This document shows, piece after piece, positions 19,996 through 21,820 of a stretch of DNA of 21,820 nucleotides (position 1 is the stretch's first letter; each line of letters begins with the position of its first letter). The notes below the pieces were generated by a model. It saw only the letters and a program-made list of their open reading frames with translations. It ran no database searches and had not been told where the DNA came from. Origin of the DNA: JBBQXY01 sp051004815 (lineage in GTDB: Bacteria > Chloroflexota > Ktedonobacteria > Ktedonobacterales > Ktedonobacteraceae); the NCBI GenBank assembly GCA_051004815.1, contig JBPCJY010000071.1, positions 1-21,820 of the forward strand, written 5' to 3'. Made by a program: the position numbers and the translations under genes.

Positions 19996-21537
19996 ATGAA
20001 GACAATATACACAAACCAACTTCCGACTGAGGTAATAATTAATGGTCAGGCTCTCACCAGTGAAGAGGTACTTGCTGTTACGCGCCATTTTGCACATGTA
20101 ACGTTAGGCGCGGAGTCGGTGACTCGTATTCAGGCCGCTCGTGCAGTAATAGATACCATTGCGGAGGAAGAACGCAAAGTCTATGGCGTCACTACTGGCT
20201 TTGGACATTTGAGCCGGGTACGTATTCCGCACGATCAACTCATGGAACTACAGCATAACCTGCTGCGTAGTCACTCGGCGGGTGTCGGTGAGCCACTGGC
20301 AGAAGATGTCACGCGTGCTGTGATGCTACTTTTGGCAGCCAGTCTTGGGCGCGGCAATTCAGGCGTGCGTGTAGAGGTCGTGGAGCAACTGATCGCCCTA
20401 CTGAACGCAAGAGTCCATCCCGTCATCCCATCTATCGGCTCTGTCGGTGCAAGCGGTGATCTCGCGCCTCTCGCTCACCTTGGCCTGGTACTGATCGGAG
20501 AAGGTGAGGCCATCTTCCATGAACAACGCTATCCTGGCAAGGATGCGCTACAGCAGGCGGGCCTGATTCCCATCCAACTCCATGCGAAAGAGGGACTGGC
20601 TCTCATTAATGGCACGCATATGATGGAGGCCATCGCCATTTTGACTATCGCTGACGCACAAACCCTGCTTCGCACAGCGGAAGTCGCCTGTGCTATGAGC
20701 ATCGAAGGTCTGATGGGTAGCCACGTCCCCCTTGATGCACGCATTCACCAGCGACGGCGACAGATTGGGCAGCAGATCAGTGCCGAGCGTCTGCGCAACC
20801 TGGTTCGTAATAGTGAGATCAACGTTAGCCATGAGGATTGTCCACGCGTGCAGGACCCCTATACACTACGCTGTGCTCCCCAGGTCTTTGGGGCCATACG
20901 CGACGCGATGGAATATTGCTCAACCATTTTTGAGCGTGAACTGGATGCCGTGACGGATAATCCGCTCGTCTTTCCAGAGGATGACGAGGTGTTGAGCGGC
21001 GGAAATTTTCACGGGCAACCTTTGGCCTTAGCTCTCGATATATTGGCCATTGCGCTTACACAGTTAGCCAGTTTTTCTGAACGGCGTACTTACAGTCTCA
21101 TGGGGCCAAACGATTGGGACGTAGGCGGTGCGCCCCTTTTTCTGACGCCTAATCCTGGGCTGAACTCCGGCTTTATGATCGCACAGTATGTTGCTGCCGC
21201 CCTGGTCAATGACATCAAAATTCTGGCTCATCCCGCCAGCATCGACTCCATCCCCACCTCTGCTGGTATGGAAGATTTTGTCAGCATGGGTGCGACCAGT
21301 GCCAACAAAGTTTTACGCATTCTCACGGAGGCGCGACAGGTCGTCGCTATTGAATTGCTCTGTGCGGCCCAAATGCTGGAGTTCCGCAAACCGTCGAAAC
21401 CTGGCGATGGCGTGCAAAGAGCCTTCGAAATTGTCCGTTCTTACGTACCAATGCTTGTGTACGACCGCGTCTTAGCACCCGACATTGCCACTATGAGCAA
21501 AGCAGTCAAGGAAGGCGCATTTGACGTGCTTGAGTAA
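19996..21537 (+). CDS. hutH: Histidine ammonia-lyase (HutH)
   Basis: A 513-residue cytosolic enzyme that removes ammonia from L-histidine to give urocanate, the first step of histidine breakdown. The electrophilic MIO cofactor forms from Ala 152-Ser 153-Gly 154 in GSVGASGDLAPLAH. VYGVTTGFG (62-70) carries the catalytic tyrosine (Tyr 63), LQHNLLRSHSAGVGEP (85-100) is another family block, and VTDNPLVF with SGGNFHGQP follows later. Length is normal (about 500-515). The frame is open to 19807, but the promoter at 19921-19950 lies inside that extension, and homology starts at MKTIYTNQLPTEV. The ribosome site AAGGGA is rather far (11 bases). The stop codon is followed after 2 bases by parS-like site 5 and then a hairpin. 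Confidence 0.95.
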   Translation: MKTIYTNQLPTEVIINGQALTSEEVLAVTRHFAHVTLGAESVTRIQAARAVIDTIAEEERKVYGVTTGFGHLSRVRIPHDQLMELQHNLLRSHSAGVGEPLAEDVTRAVMLLLAASLGRGNSGVRVEVVEQLIALLNARVHPVIPSIGSVGASGDLAPLAHLGLVLIGEGEAIFHEQRYPGKDALQQAGLIPIQLHAKEGLALINGTHMMEAIAILTIADAQTLLRTAEVACAMSIEGLMGSHVPLDARIHQRRRQIGQQISAERLRNLVRNSEINVSHEDCPRVQDPYTLRCAPQVFGAIRDAMEYCSTIFERELDAVTDNPLVFPEDDEVLSGGNFHGQPLALALDILAIALTQLASFSERRTYSLMGPNDWDVGGAPLFLTPNPGLNSGFMIAQYVAAALVNDIKILAHPASIDSIPTSAGMEDFVSMGATSANKVLRILTEARQVVAIELLCAAQMLEFRKPSKPGDGVQRAFEIVRSYVPMLVYDRVLAPDIATMSKAVKEGAFDVLE

Positions 21538-21539
21538 CA

Positions 21540-21557
21540 ATGTTTCATGTGAAACAT
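21540..21557. promoter_or_regulatory. parS-like site 5
   Basis: ATGTTTCATGTGAAACAT, identical to site 3, two bases after the hutH stop codon and about 3 kb from the main cluster. A half-site (ATGTTTCATG) follows at 21692-21701. Confidence 0.75.
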
Positions 21558-21582
21558 CATAGCAACTTTTCAGAACTTCTTG

Positions 21583-21633
21583 TTAGAAGGTGGGTCGCTG
21601 AAACCTCTCTGGTCTAAGCGACCCACCTTCTAA
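21583..21633 (+). terminator. 17-bp hairpin downstream of hutH
   Basis: A perfect inverted repeat (21583-21599 with 21617-21633; arm TTAGAAGGTGGGTCGCT) has a 17-nt loop, 45 bases after the hutH stop. There is no T-run after the stem, so it may be a terminator of unusual type or an mRNA-end stabiliser. Confidence 0.55.
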
Positions 21634-21743
21634 TATCAAATCTGTTAGCAGAGCTTCTGCTACGATACCAAAGGATTTGCCAGTACACGCAATGTTTCAT
21701 GCAGGGTCTGTGAATGATTGCTAATGATATGATGTTGGCTACC

Positions 21744-21820
21744 AGGGCGACCGCAAGGGATCGCCCCTATCATATATAATACCTGTTACGCATGATATGC
21801 GTGTATAGTAGGGGCGATCC
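21744..21820. repeat. Nested palindromic repeat element, cut by the window end
   Basis: Three nested pairings occur: GGGCGA (21745-21750) with TCGCCC (21761-21766); GGATCGCCCCTA (21758-21769) with TAGGGGCGATCC (21809-21820); and ACGCAT (21788-21793) with ATGCGT (21797-21802). The arrangement is that of a REP-type dispersed element, and it may continue beyond the window. It shares ATAGTAGGGG with the element at 138-193. Confidence 0.6.

Noticed and set aside
19807..21537. Longer hutH frame of 576 residues
   Set aside because: The added 63 residues would precede the promoter at 19921-19950 and do not belong to the HutH family; the normal start at 19996 gives the usual length.

Overview
The window is a 21.8-kb stretch of bacterial chromosome of mid GC content with about 20 protein genes, no rRNA or tRNA that I can see, no CRISPR array and no transposase gene. 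Gene content (a lipoprotein-dependent ABC importer, an ABC-F protein, FabI, histidine-degradation enzymes, a MerR/degenerate-GGDEF fusion, a membrane-tethered trypsin-like protease ending in a zinc ribbon) and wide intergenic spacers rich in hairpins suggest a large-genome, free-living heterotroph. A member of the Chloroflexota, possibly class Ktedonobacteria, would fit, but that is inference from style and not from a marker gene.

Layout. 1-438: non-coding, packed with inverted repeats, ending in a 19-bp perfect hairpin behind the first gene. 439-3336 (minus): ABC importer operon read ATPase, permease, substrate-binding lipoprotein (nitrate/sulfonate/taurine/thiamine-precursor class). Upstream of it, 3493-3541 carries four GTTTAY repeats phased 11-21-11 bp, resembling an OmpR/PhoP-family operator. 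3740-4996 (plus): unknown membrane protein with a winged-helix-like C-terminus. 5068-5327: a 248-bp MITE with 18-bp perfect terminal inverted repeats and a 6-bp target duplication, inserted at the stop codon of the next minus-strand gene. 5324-6230 (minus): two small membrane proteins. 6351-9331 (plus): a MerR-GAF-degenerate-GGDEF protein followed by a P-loop NTPase. 9527-11167 (minus): ABC-F ATPase with a long leader. 11618-13117 (plus): atypical SDR/NmrA-like protein and a GNAT acetyltransferase. 13330-15423 (plus): secreted/membrane protease with cytosolic zinc ribbon, then a cupin, closed by a bidirectional terminator. 15491-16924 (minus): winged-helix-like protein, rhodanese and FabI, probably one operon. 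17117-21537 (plus, with one minus gene): hutI, a CDP-alcohol phosphotransferase, a small DUF6582-like protein on the minus strand, and hutH.

The most striking signal is non-coding. Four near-perfect copies of the 16-bp bacterial centromere site parS (TGTTTCAYRTGAAACA, each one base from the canonical palindrome) lie within 144 bp between hutI and the CDP-alcohol phosphotransferase. A fifth sits directly after hutH 3 kb away, and half-sites occur near both. This marks the locus as a probable ParB loading region, so the window may lie in the origin-proximal domain of a chromosome or on a large secondary replicon.

Functionally, hutI and hutH give the first and third steps of histidine breakdown, but hutU and hutG are not here and each hut gene seems to have its own promoter. 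Several promoters share an extended -10 of the form TGnTAYnnT with a weak or missing -35.
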